Assembly (NCBI GenBank): GCA_947173865.1
Contig: CAMWGS010000019.1
Coordinates: 1 to 15,554 of the forward strand
Length of the DNA stretch: 15,554 nt
Direction of reading: 5' to 3'
DNA from: an uncultured Ruminococcus sp.
Lineage (GTDB): Bacteria > Bacillota > Clostridia > Oscillospirales > Ruminococcaceae
In this document: in pieces, positions 1 to 6,222 of the stretch
Position numbering within the stretch: the first letter of the stretch is position 1
Layout of the letters: every line of letters starts with the position of its first letter
Notes under the pieces: model-generated
The model's input: the letters and a program-made list of their open reading frames with translations, nothing else
The model's database searches: none
What the model was told of the DNA's origin: nothing
Position numbers and translations under genes: made by a program

Positions 1-2
1 CA

Positions 3-275
3 CCTAGATATTCACGCTTAAGATGGTCGGCAGAGTATCATGTTTTTAAGAGACAGATGAAAAGCGGTATGATGTATTCAAACGCTTGTGCTTTGGACGG
101 TATTATTGAACGCATTGAAGAAGAACTCGGCGAAAAGTGTACAGTAGTGGCAACGGGCGGACTTGCCGAACTTGTTGTACCACTATGTAAACGTGATATT
201 ATTCTTGACAAAAGTCTGCTGATAAAGGGTCTTACTATTGTTCACAGAAAAAACAAGCCACGCAAATCCAATTAA
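3..275 (+). CDS. coaX: Type III pantothenate kinase, C-terminal fragment (5' end outside window, frame disturbed)
   Basis: This is the C-terminal part of a CoaX-type pantothenate kinase, which phosphorylates pantothenate in the first step of coenzyme A synthesis in the cytoplasm. The downstream part is clear: a KSGMMYSNACALDGI stretch, an IERIEEELGE helix and the VVATGGLAELV motif typical of the end of CoaX, then a stop at 273-275. The frame is open back to base 3, but the residues encoded by 3-56 do not look like CoaX. Family-like residues instead appear in frame 1 (HLDIHA, 1-18) and then frame 2 (KMVGR, 20-34) before frame 3 takes over. Either the gene is frameshifted or the window edge carries sequence errors. 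The first in-frame ATG is at 57, but it is internal to the family alignment. The family assignment is fairly sure; whether the gene is intact is not. Confidence 0.72.
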   Translation, partial: PRYSRLRWSAEYHVFKRQMKSGMMYSNACALDGIIERIEEELGEKCTVVATGGLAELVVPLCKRDIILDKSLLIKGLTIVHRKNKPRKSN

Positions 276-380
276 GTCTTTACTTCATACGCCATACAGT
301 AACGACAGCGGTTGTTATATATGGTACTGTGGATAAATTGGATATTTTTGAAATAGTGTAATGTGGTAATTTAAATAAGA

Positions 381-405
381 AAGCTGTCATAATGACAGCT
401 TTTTT
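381..405 (+). terminator. Rho-independent terminator after coaX
   Basis: A perfect 9-bp inverted repeat, AAGCTGTCA (381-389) and TGACAGCTT (393-401), has a 3-base loop and is followed by T residues to 405. It lies between the convergent coaX and folC genes. The T-run favours the plus strand; on the minus strand only a weak T-rich stretch follows, so it would be a poor terminator for folC. Confidence 0.75.
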
Positions 406-406
406 G

Positions 407-1690
407 CTATGAGATTTTGTCAAGTACCTCTGTAAATTCCTTGTACATATAAAGTGACCCTAAAGCTATAAGCGGTAAATTTTTTTCTTTGGCATATGAA
501 TATGCGGATTTTACACCGTTTTCCAGTTCGTGAAAGGCACAAGCAGGTATTCCCTTTTCCGAAAAAGTTCCTGCAAGTATCTGACAGTCAAGCGAACGGG
601 GATTATCGGGTGTTACGGTGAAAACGCAGTCAATATATTCGTGAAGCATATCTGCGTATAAATTATACTCCTTGTCCGCCATAACTCCTATAAGAAGAAC
701 GACACGTTTTTTTTCGAAATACAATTCAAGACTTTCGGCAGTACGTTTAATACCGTCAGGATTGTGCGAACCGTCGAATATTACAAGCGGATTTTTACGT
801 AGAATTTCAAAACGTCCGTGCCATTTGACGTTTTCCAGCCCGTCTTTTACTGCTCTGTACGGAATATCAATTCCCTGATTTCTGAGAATTTCAATACAGT
901 TCAGGACGTTTACAGCGTTACTAAGCTGATAAGTACCAAGCAGGGAAAGATTTATTTTCATACCCTTGTATGAAAACTGTGTGCCTGAGAGAGTACAAAC
1001 CGATTCGGGATAATTAAATAATATATCTGACCAGTCAGCCGTGAAAAGTTCAGAGGATTTTTGCCGTGCGGTCTTTACTATGATTTTGGGAATATTTTCA
1101 TCAGTACCGCCGAAAAAGACAGGTCTGCCATGTTTGATTATACCTGCTTTGTGTGAGGCTATTTCGTCGATAGTGTTACCTAAAAAAGAACAGTGGTCTT
1201 TCTGTACGTTTGTTATGACTGACAGCAGGGGAGAAGAAATGACGTTTGTTGAGTCAAGGTCTCCGCCCATTCCGCACTCGACAATGGCAATATCACATCT
1301 TTTCCTTACAAACATTTCAAATGCAACGGCAGTTAGTATTTCAAATTCAGTCGGTTTGTCGTCCATTTCTTCACATATCTGTGAAATATCACCTGTTATT
1401 TCTGCAAATTCATCTTCTGAAATTTCATTGCAGTCTATACGGAAACTGTCTGTTACTTTTGTTAGGGCAGGCGAAGAAAATGCCCCTACTCTATAATCCG
1501 CACTTTTCAGAACAGACGAAAGCATTGCACTGAATGAACCTTTTCCGTTAGTTCCTGTTACGTGAATTATTTTTACTTTATTCTGTGGATTTCCCAGACG
1601 TTCCATAAGAGCAGTAATTCTTTCAAGCCCAAGACAACTGCCACGCCGTGAAGCTTTTTTCAGATATTTCAGTGAATCGTTATATGTCAT
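407..1690 (-). CDS. folC: Folylpolyglutamate synthase / dihydrofolate synthase
   Basis: FolC adds glutamate to dihydropteroate or tetrahydrofolate in an ATP-dependent ligase reaction, which traps folates in the cytoplasm. The 427-residue product matches the usual length of about 430. From the chosen start, the Mur-ligase P-loop HVTGTNGKGS is at 43-52, the HKAGIIK segment bearing the lysine usually carbamylated is near 181, and the C-terminal-domain motif FDGSHNPDG begins near 305. The reading frame is open upstream to an ATG at 1762, but the start at 1690 is preferred: it gives the family N-terminus (MTYNDSLKYL), has GGAAAG upstream, and overlaps the end of folT by 11 bases, suggesting translational coupling. 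The gene sits in the THF-riboswitch operon with the folate transporter. No anomaly was seen. Confidence 0.93.
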   Translation of the reverse strand: MTYNDSLKYLKKASRRGSCLGLERITALMERLGNPQNKVKIIHVTGTNGKGSFSAMLSSVLKSADYRVGAFSSPALTKVTDSFRIDCNEISEDEFAEITGDISQICEEMDDKPTEFEILTAVAFEMFVRKRCDIAIVECGMGGDLDSTNVISSPLLSVITNVQKDHCSFLGNTIDEIASHKAGIIKHGRPVFFGGTDENIPKIIVKTARQKSSELFTADWSDILFNYPESVCTLSGTQFSYKGMKINLSLLGTYQLSNAVNVLNCIEILRNQGIDIPYRAVKDGLENVKWHGRFEILRKNPLVIFDGSHNPDGIKRTAESLELYFEKKRVVLLIGVMADKEYNLYADMLHEYIDCVFTVTPDNPRSLDCQILAGTFSEKGIPACAFHELENGVKSAYSYAKEKNLPLIALGSLYMYKEFTEVLDKIS

Positions 1691-2240
1691 TTTTGCACAT
1701 TCTTTCCAACTGTGCTGAAAAAGATTTGTTTTTAAGCAACAGATAAATAATATAAGTTTCAAGAAGTCCGGTTACGATGTAAATTGGTACTCTAAGGGAA
1801 AGCACTTCAAAAGGTGTATGGTAGTACAGATACATTCCAATTGATTTAACCAGCATAGAGCCAATAATGTGAGCGACACCTACTGAGCAGGCAATAGCTG
1901 GAAGTTTGTGACTTTTCCTGAGTACAGAGTGTGAAATAACTCCCGACAAAAAACCTATTGAAAATGCACCGAGCGTTATAACGGGATTTATTGCGTAACC
2001 AGCCATGATACAGCCAATGAGGTCGGCACAAAGTCCGACTGCTCCGCCGACCGCTGAACCAAATAAAATTCCGGCTATGAGTATTGGCAGGTTTTCAAAG
2101 CTTATACGTATGCTTGTACCGATGTTGAATGCAAGGAATTTTCCGAGTACAATACTCATTCCCACAAGAAGTCCTGAAATTACAATCATACGGCTTCTGG
2201 AAATTACTGTCTTTTTTACTGCTTTTGCGTTTTTGTTCAT
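1680..2240 (-). CDS. folT: ECF transporter S component, folate-specific (FolT family)
   Basis: This is a small integral membrane protein of 186 residues, predicted to be the substrate-binding S subunit of an energy-coupling-factor importer. It would work with a shared EcfA/EcfA'/EcfT module that is not in this window. After a basic N-terminus there are about five or six hydrophobic segments, including VISGLLVGMSIVLGKFLAF, ILIAGILFGSAVGGAVGLCADLIG, ITLGAFSIGFLSGVI and YIVTGLLETYIIYLLL. The RISFENLPILIAG stretch is typical of the FolT family. Folate specificity is supported by two neighbours: a THF riboswitch directly upstream and folC overlapping its 3' end. The start at 2240 has a strong AGGAGGT eight or so bases upstream; the in-frame ATG at 2264 lies before that site and is less likely. 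Confidence 0.88.
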   Translation of the reverse strand: MNKNAKAVKKTVISRSRMIVISGLLVGMSIVLGKFLAFNIGTSIRISFENLPILIAGILFGSAVGGAVGLCADLIGCIMAGYAINPVITLGAFSIGFLSGVISHSVLRKSHKLPAIACSVGVAHIIGSMLVKSIGMYLYYHTPFEVLSLRVPIYIVTGLLETYIIYLLLKNKSFSAQLERMCKNDI

Positions 2241-2246
2241 AAAAAA

Positions 2247-2288
2247 TACCTCCTTTTTCCTCACTCATACGACAAAGAAAAGAAGGTA
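2247..2288 (-). promoter_or_regulatory. Predicted SD-sequestering hairpin of folT leader
   Basis: In the folT leader the stretch TACCTTCTTTT (2288-2278) can pair without interruption, with one G·U, to AAAAGGAGGTA (2257-2247), which contains the folT Shine-Dalgarno sequence. Three further pairs follow after one mismatch. This would be the translational expression platform of the upstream THF riboswitch. The pairing is read from the sequence; how ligand binding switches it is inference. Confidence 0.5.
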
Positions 2289-2316
2289 GTAAAAAATTCT
2301 TTTTTGATTGTCCTAC

Positions 2317-2416
2317 GAAGCGGGATGCAAAATGCGAACCGCAAGTCGTTAAGACTTTTCGTTCGGCTGACAACTCCCCGTTCAGCCGGCACTTGACGAA
2401 CGCATTTTTACTCTTC
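2317..2416 (-). ncRNA. Tetrahydrofolate (THF) riboswitch
   Basis: The leader of folT fits the Firmicutes THF riboswitch. On the minus strand it opens with GAAGAGTA and ends with the highly conserved GCATCCCGCTTC (2328-2317), so GAAG (2416-2413) and CTTC (2320-2317) close P1. P2 is AAAATGCG (2408-2401) with CGCATTTT (2336-2329). P3 is GGCTGA (2387-2382) with TCAGCC (2370-2365), capping the conserved ACGGGGAGTTG loop used for the pseudoknot. Another short stem is AAGTC with GACTT. The CAAGTGCC and CGAACGAA joining segments also resemble the family. It would sense reduced folate and control folT and folC. Recognition is from memory of the consensus, not a covariance search. Confidence 0.82.
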
Positions 2417-2425
2417 AATGTTGTC

Positions 2426-2454
2426 ATTATAGCACCCGTTTATATTGTTGTCAA
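2426..2454 (-). promoter_or_regulatory. Sigma-A promoter of the folT-folC operon
   Basis: TTGACA (2454-2449) and TATAAT (2431-2426) are both perfect consensus hexamers with a 17-base spacer. Transcription should start near 2419, immediately before the riboswitch. Confidence 0.9.
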
Positions 2455-2552
2455 TAGTACAAAATTTTTTTGTAATTTATAACAAATACTTTTGCATAAT
2501 ATCGGATGTTTATGGAAATTGTGACGTTTGGAAATTTTTTTGGAAAAATCTC

Positions 2553-2581
2553 TTGACAAGCAGTATGAAAAGTGTTATACT
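2553..2581 (+). promoter_or_regulatory. Sigma-A promoter of the rpsF-ssb-rpsR operon
   Basis: TTGACA (2553-2558) and TATACT (2576-2581) are separated by 17 bases. The promoter is divergent from the folT promoter about 100 bases away; the stretch between them is AT-rich with no further feature seen. Confidence 0.85.
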
Positions 2582-2590
2582 TATTAAAGT

Positions 2591-2648
2591 ATCGTGGCAA
2601 GCGGTACAAGTTATCCTTGCCCGCAGGAAGTTGACGGGCAGAATCCAG
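2591..2648 (+). promoter_or_regulatory. Structured leader of rpsF, candidate ribosomal-protein autoregulatory element
   Basis: The untranslated leader can form two mutually exclusive stems. One is GGCAAG (2596-2601) with CTTGCC (2616-2621); the other is TGCCCG (2618-2623) with CGGGCA (2635-2640). They share 2618-2621. Leaders of rpsF in many bacteria bind the S6:S18 complex, so autoregulation is plausible here. I could not match the published consensus with certainty. Confidence 0.4.
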
Positions 2649-2665
2649 AAGGAGGTGTATCTGAA

Positions 2666-2965
2666 ATGGCAAAGGTATCCGCTAAGTATGAAGTAATGGT
2701 TGTTTTCAGCCTCAAGAACGGTGAAGAACCCATGAAGGCTCTTATTGAAAAGTTCAAGGAGAGAATTGAAAGACACGCAGAAGCTGTTGAAGTCAACGAA
2801 GATTGGGGTAAGCGTAAGCTTGCATATCCTATCGAGGACGAAACAGAGGGTTACTATGTAATCTATACTTTTGAGTCCAAGCCTGATTATCCGGCTGAAC
2901 TTTCAAGACGTCTCAATATTACTGACGGCGTTCTCCGTTCACTCGTTACTGTTATTGCTGAATAA
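2666..2965 (+). CDS. rpsF: 30S ribosomal protein S6
   Basis: The 99-residue product is ribosomal protein S6, which binds the central domain of 16S rRNA together with S18. The family fold is visible: KYEVMVVFSL as strand 1, a long helix (MKALIEKFKERIERHAEAV), the NEDWGKRKLAYPIEDETEGYYVIYTFE hairpin with the conserved WGKRKLAYPI, then the PAELSRRLNITDGVLRSLV helix and strand. The ATG at 2666 is chosen because AAGGAGGTG (2649-2657) lies eight bases upstream; a GTG at 2594 in frame falls in the structured leader. It is first in the conserved rpsF-ssb-rpsR order. Confidence 0.96.
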   Translation: MAKVSAKYEVMVVFSLKNGEEPMKALIEKFKERIERHAEAVEVNEDWGKRKLAYPIEDETEGYYVIYTFESKPDYPAELSRRLNITDGVLRSLVTVIAE

Positions 2966-2997
2966 TTATTTGTTTTTATTTTTTAAGGAGCGTTTAA

Positions 2998-3498
2998 ATG
3001 AATAAGGTTATTTTAGTGGGCAGGCTTACTTCTGACCCTGAACTCAGACAGACTACAGGCGGAACTACTTCATGTAGATTCAGTGTAGCTATGGACCGTA
3101 AATTTGTGAATAAACAAACTGGCGAAAGAGAGTCTGATTTTATCAGATGTGTCGCATGGGGACAGACAGCAGAGTTTGTGAATCGCTATTTCAGCAAGGG
3201 AAAGTTGATTGGCATTGAGGGACAGTTGAGGTCTGGTAGTTATCAAGACAAAAACCACCCTGATGTTACTCACTATACAACTGATGTATGGGTTGAAAAT
3301 GTTGAATTCGTTGGTTCAAAATCCGAAAGTGGCGGAAATAGTGGTAATAACAATTACAATAATAACGGCTATTCCGCACCGCAGAATAATTATTCATCTG
3401 CTCCTCAGCAGGCATCAGCACCAAGTAATGACAATATGTCTTATGGCAGTATTAACGATTATGAGGAAATTCTCAGCGACGGAGACGTTCCGTTCTGA
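2998..3498 (+). CDS. ssb: Single-stranded DNA-binding protein
   Basis: SSB coats single-stranded DNA in replication, recombination and repair and recruits partner proteins. The 166-residue product starts with the OB-fold signature MNKVILVGRLTSDPELR and contains VAMDRKF, FIRCVAWGQTAEFV and KGKLIGIEGQLRSGSY, ending the fold near residue 105. A disordered linker rich in Asn, Gly, Ser and Gln follows, with an asparagine run from codon expansion near 115-122. The protein ends in the acidic tip DGDVPF, a mild variant of the usual DDDIPF. AAGGAG lies nine or so bases before the ATG. It sits between rpsF and rpsR, as in most Firmicutes. Confidence 0.96.
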   Translation: MNKVILVGRLTSDPELRQTTGGTTSCRFSVAMDRKFVNKQTGERESDFIRCVAWGQTAEFVNRYFSKGKLIGIEGQLRSGSYQDKNHPDVTHYTTDVWVENVEFVGSKSESGGNSGNNNYNNNGYSAPQNNYSSAPQQASAPSNDNMSYGSINDYEEILSDGDVPF

Positions 3499-3520
3499 GT
3501 GGACAAATCAACTATTTACG

Positions 3521-3564
3521 AAAGGAGTGTATCACGTCCTTAACGACGTGCGAGTTTGAATATG
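3521..3564 (+). promoter_or_regulatory. Unusual rpsR ribosome binding site with intervening hairpin
   Basis: The only good Shine-Dalgarno sequence before rpsR is AAAGGAG (3521-3527), 34 bases before the ATG at 3562. Between them a perfect 6-bp stem, CACGTC (3533-3538) with GACGTG (3545-3550), has a six-base loop. Folding it would cut the effective spacing to about 16 bases, or about 10 bases to the in-frame TTG at 3556. Confidence 0.5.
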
Positions 3565-3804
3565 GAAAAGGAAAGAAATTCCCGTCCCTCAAAGAAGCCC
3601 CGCAAGAAAGTTTGTATGTTCTGTGCGGACAGAATTGAGAGAATTGACTATAAGGACCTTGCAAAGCTCAGAAAGTGCATGACTGAGAGAGCTAAGATTC
3701 TCCCCAGACGTGTAACAGGTACTTGTGCATATCATCAGCGTGAACTTACAGTAGCCGTAAAGAGAGCAAGACAAATCGCTCTTCTTCCTTATATCAGCGA
3801 CTGA
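3562..3804 (+). CDS. rpsR: 30S ribosomal protein S18
   Basis: The 80-residue product is S18, the partner of S6 on the small-subunit platform. Visible family features are the basic N-terminus, IDYKDLAKLRKCMTERAKILPRRVTG and the closing VKRARQIALLPY. It carries C18, C21, C55 and H58, the layout of the zinc-binding type of S18. A stop codon at 3541 in this frame limits the start to TTG 3556 or ATG 3562; the ATG is preferred although its Shine-Dalgarno sequence is unusually far away. It is the last gene of the operon, 63 bases after ssb and just before a strong terminator. Confidence 0.95.
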   Translation: MEKERNSRPSKKPRKKVCMFCADRIERIDYKDLAKLRKCMTERAKILPRRVTGTCAYHQRELTVAVKRARQIALLPYISD

Positions 3805-3814
3805 TTATAAAAGT

Positions 3815-3850
3815 AAAGGGGAGGTTTATGACCTCCCTTTTTTGTTTTTT
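3815..3850 (+). terminator. Rho-independent terminator of the rpsF-ssb-rpsR operon
   Basis: GGGAGGT (3819-3825) pairs with ACCTCCC (3831-3837) around a 5-base loop. It is followed by six T, a G and six more T (3838-3850). Confidence 0.9.
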
Positions 3851-3859
3851 GATATATGT

Positions 3860-3889
3860 AAACGCTCCTGCGGCATCAAAGGAGCGTTT
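3860..3889. repeat. Perfect inverted repeat downstream of the DUF378 gene
   Basis: AAACGCTCCT (3860-3869) and AGGAGCGTTT (3880-3889) form a perfect 10-bp stem with a 10-base loop between convergent rpsR and the DUF378 gene. No T-run follows on either strand, so it is not a standard terminator. It could be a 3' end stabiliser of the DUF378 message. Confidence 0.55.
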
Positions 3890-3899
3890 CGGGGGATTT

Positions 3900-4115
3900 T
3901 TACCGGCTTCCGTTGTATGCTATTGCTTCGTCTCTCCTGAAAAGAAGGGAGATACACCATACAGCTGATATTGCTACAAGAATATAGACGGTTCGGCTTA
4001 AAAGACTTCCTGCACCGCCGAAAAGCCATGCAACGAGGTCAAATTCAAAAATACCGACCAATCCCCAGTTTATTCCCCCGATTATCAGGAGAATAAGTGC
4101 CAGTTTGTCCCACAT
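3900..4115 (-). CDS. DUF378 family small membrane protein
   Basis: The 71-residue product has two predicted membrane helices: LALILLIIGGINWGLVGIF near residues 5-23 and VYILVAISAVWCISLLF near 43-59. A GGAGSLLSR turn lies between them, and the tail is charged. The GGINWGLVGIFEFDLVAWLFG stretch is the hallmark of the DUF378 family, which has no established function. The ATG at 4115 has AGAGGTG seven bases upstream. The gene stands alone, with a promoter flanked by inverted repeats. Family assignment is confident; the role is unknown. Confidence 0.88.
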   Translation of the reverse strand: MWDKLALILLIIGGINWGLVGIFEFDLVAWLFGGAGSLLSRTVYILVAISAVWCISLLFRRDEAIAYNGSR

Positions 4116-4147
4116 ATTGAGAACACCTCTTTATTCGGGATTTTTTA

Positions 4148-4208
4148 CAGACGTTTTTTCATTGGCAAATCGCTTTATAAAACATTCGCCAACAGAATCA
4201 AGCGTCTG
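4148..4208 (-). promoter_or_regulatory. DUF378 promoter embedded in nested inverted repeats (candidate operator)
   Basis: On the minus strand a promoter reads TTGATT (4201-4196), 16 bases, TATAAA (4179-4174). The inner repeat TTGGCGAAT (4192-4184) / ATTTGCCAA (4170-4162), 8 of 9 complementary, and the outer repeat CAGACG (4208-4203) / CGTCTG (4153-4148), perfect, share almost the same dyad centre (4177-4178) on the -10 box. This suggests a repressor site; the regulator is unknown. Confidence 0.5.
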
Positions 4209-4283
4209 AATCTATTATTGCATGAACAAACTGAATTATTCAGCGGTTAGTGAGTAAATTATGGAAATAATCGTATCTGTGTC

Positions 4284-4321
4284 AAAAAAGGGACACGATT
4301 TATAAAAAACCGAATCCCTTT
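4284..4321 (-). terminator. Probable terminator after the HPr-like gene
   Basis: On the minus strand AAAGGGA (4321-4315) pairs with TCCCTTT (4293-4287), and three more T follow (4286-4284). The loop is long, about 21 bases, so this is a moderate call. It lies 25 bases after the stop codon. Confidence 0.5.
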
Positions 4322-4345
4322 GATATTTCTGATGTATGATAAAAT

Positions 4346-4576
4346 TTATTTTACTATGAATTTTTCGATTTCCTTGATGAAGTCTTCAGCGTCATCTGTG
4401 TGAGCGTCGAGTTCAATCGGCTTTGAGAGGTCTAAGCTGAAAATACCCATGATTGACTTTGCGTCAACAGCGTATCTTCCTGAAACAAGGTCAATGTCGA
4501 AATCGTAACGCATTACGATTGTAACAAATTCCTTGACATCGTTGATTGCCTGAAGAAAAACCTTTGTCTTTGTCAT
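4346..4576 (-). CDS. HPr family protein lacking the phosphocarrier histidine (Crh-like)
   Basis: The 76-residue product aligns with the second half of HPr, the phosphocarrier of the sugar phosphotransferase system. YDFDIDLVSGRYAVDAKSIMG corresponds without gaps to the HPr region ending in KSIMG, and Ser41 sits where HPr has the regulatory Ser46. The N-terminal active-site loop that normally carries His15 (GxHARPA) is shortened, reads AINDVKEF, and has no His at all. It therefore cannot act as a canonical phosphocarrier. As with Bacillus Crh, a regulatory role through serine phosphorylation is possible, but that is inference. The ATG at 4576 follows an AGGAGG about nine bases upstream, and the gene has its own promoter. 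Confidence 0.85.
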   Translation of the reverse strand: MTKTKVFLQAINDVKEFVTIVMRYDFDIDLVSGRYAVDAKSIMGIFSLDLSKPIELDAHTDDAEDFIKEIEKFIVK

Positions 4577-4659
4577 AAAAATTTACCTCCTGTTTAGGAT
4601 ATGTGGTTTGTTTTTTACTGTTTATTGCTTTTTCAGCGGCTTTTCCCGACCGCAACTAT

Positions 4660-4688
4660 ATAATATCATGTATTCCGCAGAATGTCAA
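4660..4688 (-). promoter_or_regulatory. Promoter of the HPr-like gene
   Basis: On the minus strand TTGACA (4688-4683), a 17-base spacer and TATTAT (4665-4660) form a strong promoter about 84 bases before the start codon. The leader between them shows no clear structure. Confidence 0.8.
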
Positions 4689-4713
4689 GGAGTTTCGGGC
4701 ATTTTCGTCAATT

Positions 4714-4722
4714 TGGTATAAT
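4714..4722 (+). promoter_or_regulatory. Candidate extended -10 promoter for mtaB
   Basis: TGGTATAAT (4714-4722) is an extended -10 element (TGnTATAAT), but no recognisable -35 hexamer lies at the right distance. It would give a leader of about 120 bases before mtaB, in which I see nothing further. Confidence 0.4.
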
Positions 4723-4851
4723 TAAATATGCAATATAAACTTCTTTTTATTCAGAACGAATAATTATCTATAGTGCATAAAAATGACTGGCGGTTTTTGT
4801 GCAGTATAGACATGACGAATTAAAGAATAATTTGTGTTAATAAGGTGAAAT

Positions 4852-6159
4852 ATGTATAAAGTATTTTTTATTACTTTTGGCTGTAAGGTCAACCAATGTG
4901 AAACTGAGTGCATGAAAGCGGATTTTCGCAGTCATAACTATGAAATTTCTGATTCATGGAACGGTGCGGATGCTGTTGTTATAAATTCGTGTACCGTTAC
5001 GTCGTCGGGAGACAGCAGGGTTTTATCTGCACTGCGGAAAATGAGACAAAATCTTCCAAATGCTGTTATTGCACTTACGGGCTGTTACCCTCAGGCTAAC
5101 AGAGCAGAAGCGGAAAAGATGTCCGAAGCCGATATTATTACGGGTACTAAGAACCGTTCGGAGATTGTTGCACTTGTTACGGAATGTCTGAAAATGCATT
5201 CAAGAAAAATAATGATTGCAGACTACTCGAAAGACGACCCTTTTGAATGTCTTGAATCTCCGTCGTTTGACAATAACACACGTACTTTCATGAAAATTCA
5301 GGACGGTTGCAATCAGTTCTGTACTTACTGCATTATTCCGTATGCAAGAGGACGTTGTCGTTCAAGGACTCTGGAATCAGTCAGGGAAGAAGCGGAAAAG
5401 TCCGCCATTATGGGAAAAAAGGAAATAGTCCTGACGGGAATAAATCTCGCTTTTTACGGTATGGAATACGGTCTGAACCTTGCCGACTCTGTTGAAGTAT
5501 GTGCTGAGGTGAAAGGAATAGAACGTATAAGGCTTGGTTCTCTTGAACCTGAAATTATGTCTGATGATTTGCTGAAAAGGCTTTCGGAAGTACCTCAGCT
5601 TTGTCCGCAGTTTCACTTGTCGTTACAGAGTGGCTGTACAAAAACGCTTAAAGCCATGAACCGTCATTACACAGCGGAGGAATATTTAAGTCTTACTGAA
5701 CGGATACGGAGCTTTTTCCCCGAATGTTCTTTCACTACTGATATTATGGTTGGTTTTCCGTCGGAAACTGACGAGGATTTCAGACAGTCGCTTGAATTTG
5801 TCGGAAAAGTCGGATTCAGTCGTGTTCATGTTTTCAGGTATTCAAGACGTAAGGGAACTCCTGCCGACAGAATGGCAGGTCAGATTCCCGAAAATATAAA
5901 GGCACTGCGTGCATCTGAAATGTCTGAAATGTCTGCAAAATCAGAAGCGGAGTATATGCGTTCACTTGTCGGAAAGACTGTAAGAGTGCTTTTCGAACGT
6001 GAAAACTGCACAGATTTCCACAGAGGATATGCAGCAGATTATACATTAATAAAAATTCCACGTGAAAATTCCGAAAAAAGTTTGCGTAATAAGATATTTT
6101 GTGTTACAATAGAAGAAAGCCGTTCTGATTTCTGCATTGGCAGAATCGTGAACGAATAA
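4852..6159 (+). CDS. mtaB: tRNA (N6-threonylcarbamoyladenosine(37)-C2)-methylthiotransferase MtaB
   Basis: MtaB is a radical-SAM enzyme that converts t6A to ms2t6A at position 37 of ANN-decoding tRNAs. The 435-residue length fits the family. The N-terminal UPF0004 domain starts MYKVFFITFGCKVNQ and supplies three cluster cysteines, C11, C47 (NSCTVT) and C78 (TGCYPQ). The radical-SAM CxxxCxxC motif is C153, C157 and C160 in DGCNQFCTYC, followed by IIPYARGRCRSR. Later landmarks are LTGINL, RLGSLEP, HLSLQSGC and TTDIMVGFPSETDEDF. The last 60 or so residues form a short TRAM-like domain. The GCKVNQ and CYPQAN signatures favour MtaB over MiaB or RimO. The ATG follows AAGGTG by five bases. purL begins 63 bases downstream without a clear terminator, so the two may be cotranscribed. 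Confidence 0.93.
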   Translation: MYKVFFITFGCKVNQCETECMKADFRSHNYEISDSWNGADAVVINSCTVTSSGDSRVLSALRKMRQNLPNAVIALTGCYPQANRAEAEKMSEADIITGTKNRSEIVALVTECLKMHSRKIMIADYSKDDPFECLESPSFDNNTRTFMKIQDGCNQFCTYCIIPYARGRCRSRTLESVREEAEKSAIMGKKEIVLTGINLAFYGMEYGLNLADSVEVCAEVKGIERIRLGSLEPEIMSDDLLKRLSEVPQLCPQFHLSLQSGCTKTLKAMNRHYTAEEYLSLTERIRSFFPECSFTTDIMVGFPSETDEDFRQSLEFVGKVGFSRVHVFRYSRRKGTPADRMAGQIPENIKALRASEMSEMSAKSEAEYMRSLVGKTVRVLFERENCTDFHRGYAADYTLIKIPRENSEKSLRNKIFCVTIEESRSDFCIGRIVNE

Positions 6160-6222
6160 TAAAAGACCTGTTTTTATACAAGTCAATAAAAAATCCCTTT
6201 GCGGAGAAATGGAGATTTTATT

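Noticed and set aside
1041..1496. Open frame of about 150 codons on the plus strand inside folC
   Set aside because: It is antisense to a clearly conserved FolC sequence, has no ribosome binding site of note and encodes nothing recognisable.
3860..3889. Hairpin between rpsR and the DUF378 gene as a terminator
   Set aside because: The stem is perfect but no T-run follows on either strand; it is listed only as an inverted repeat.
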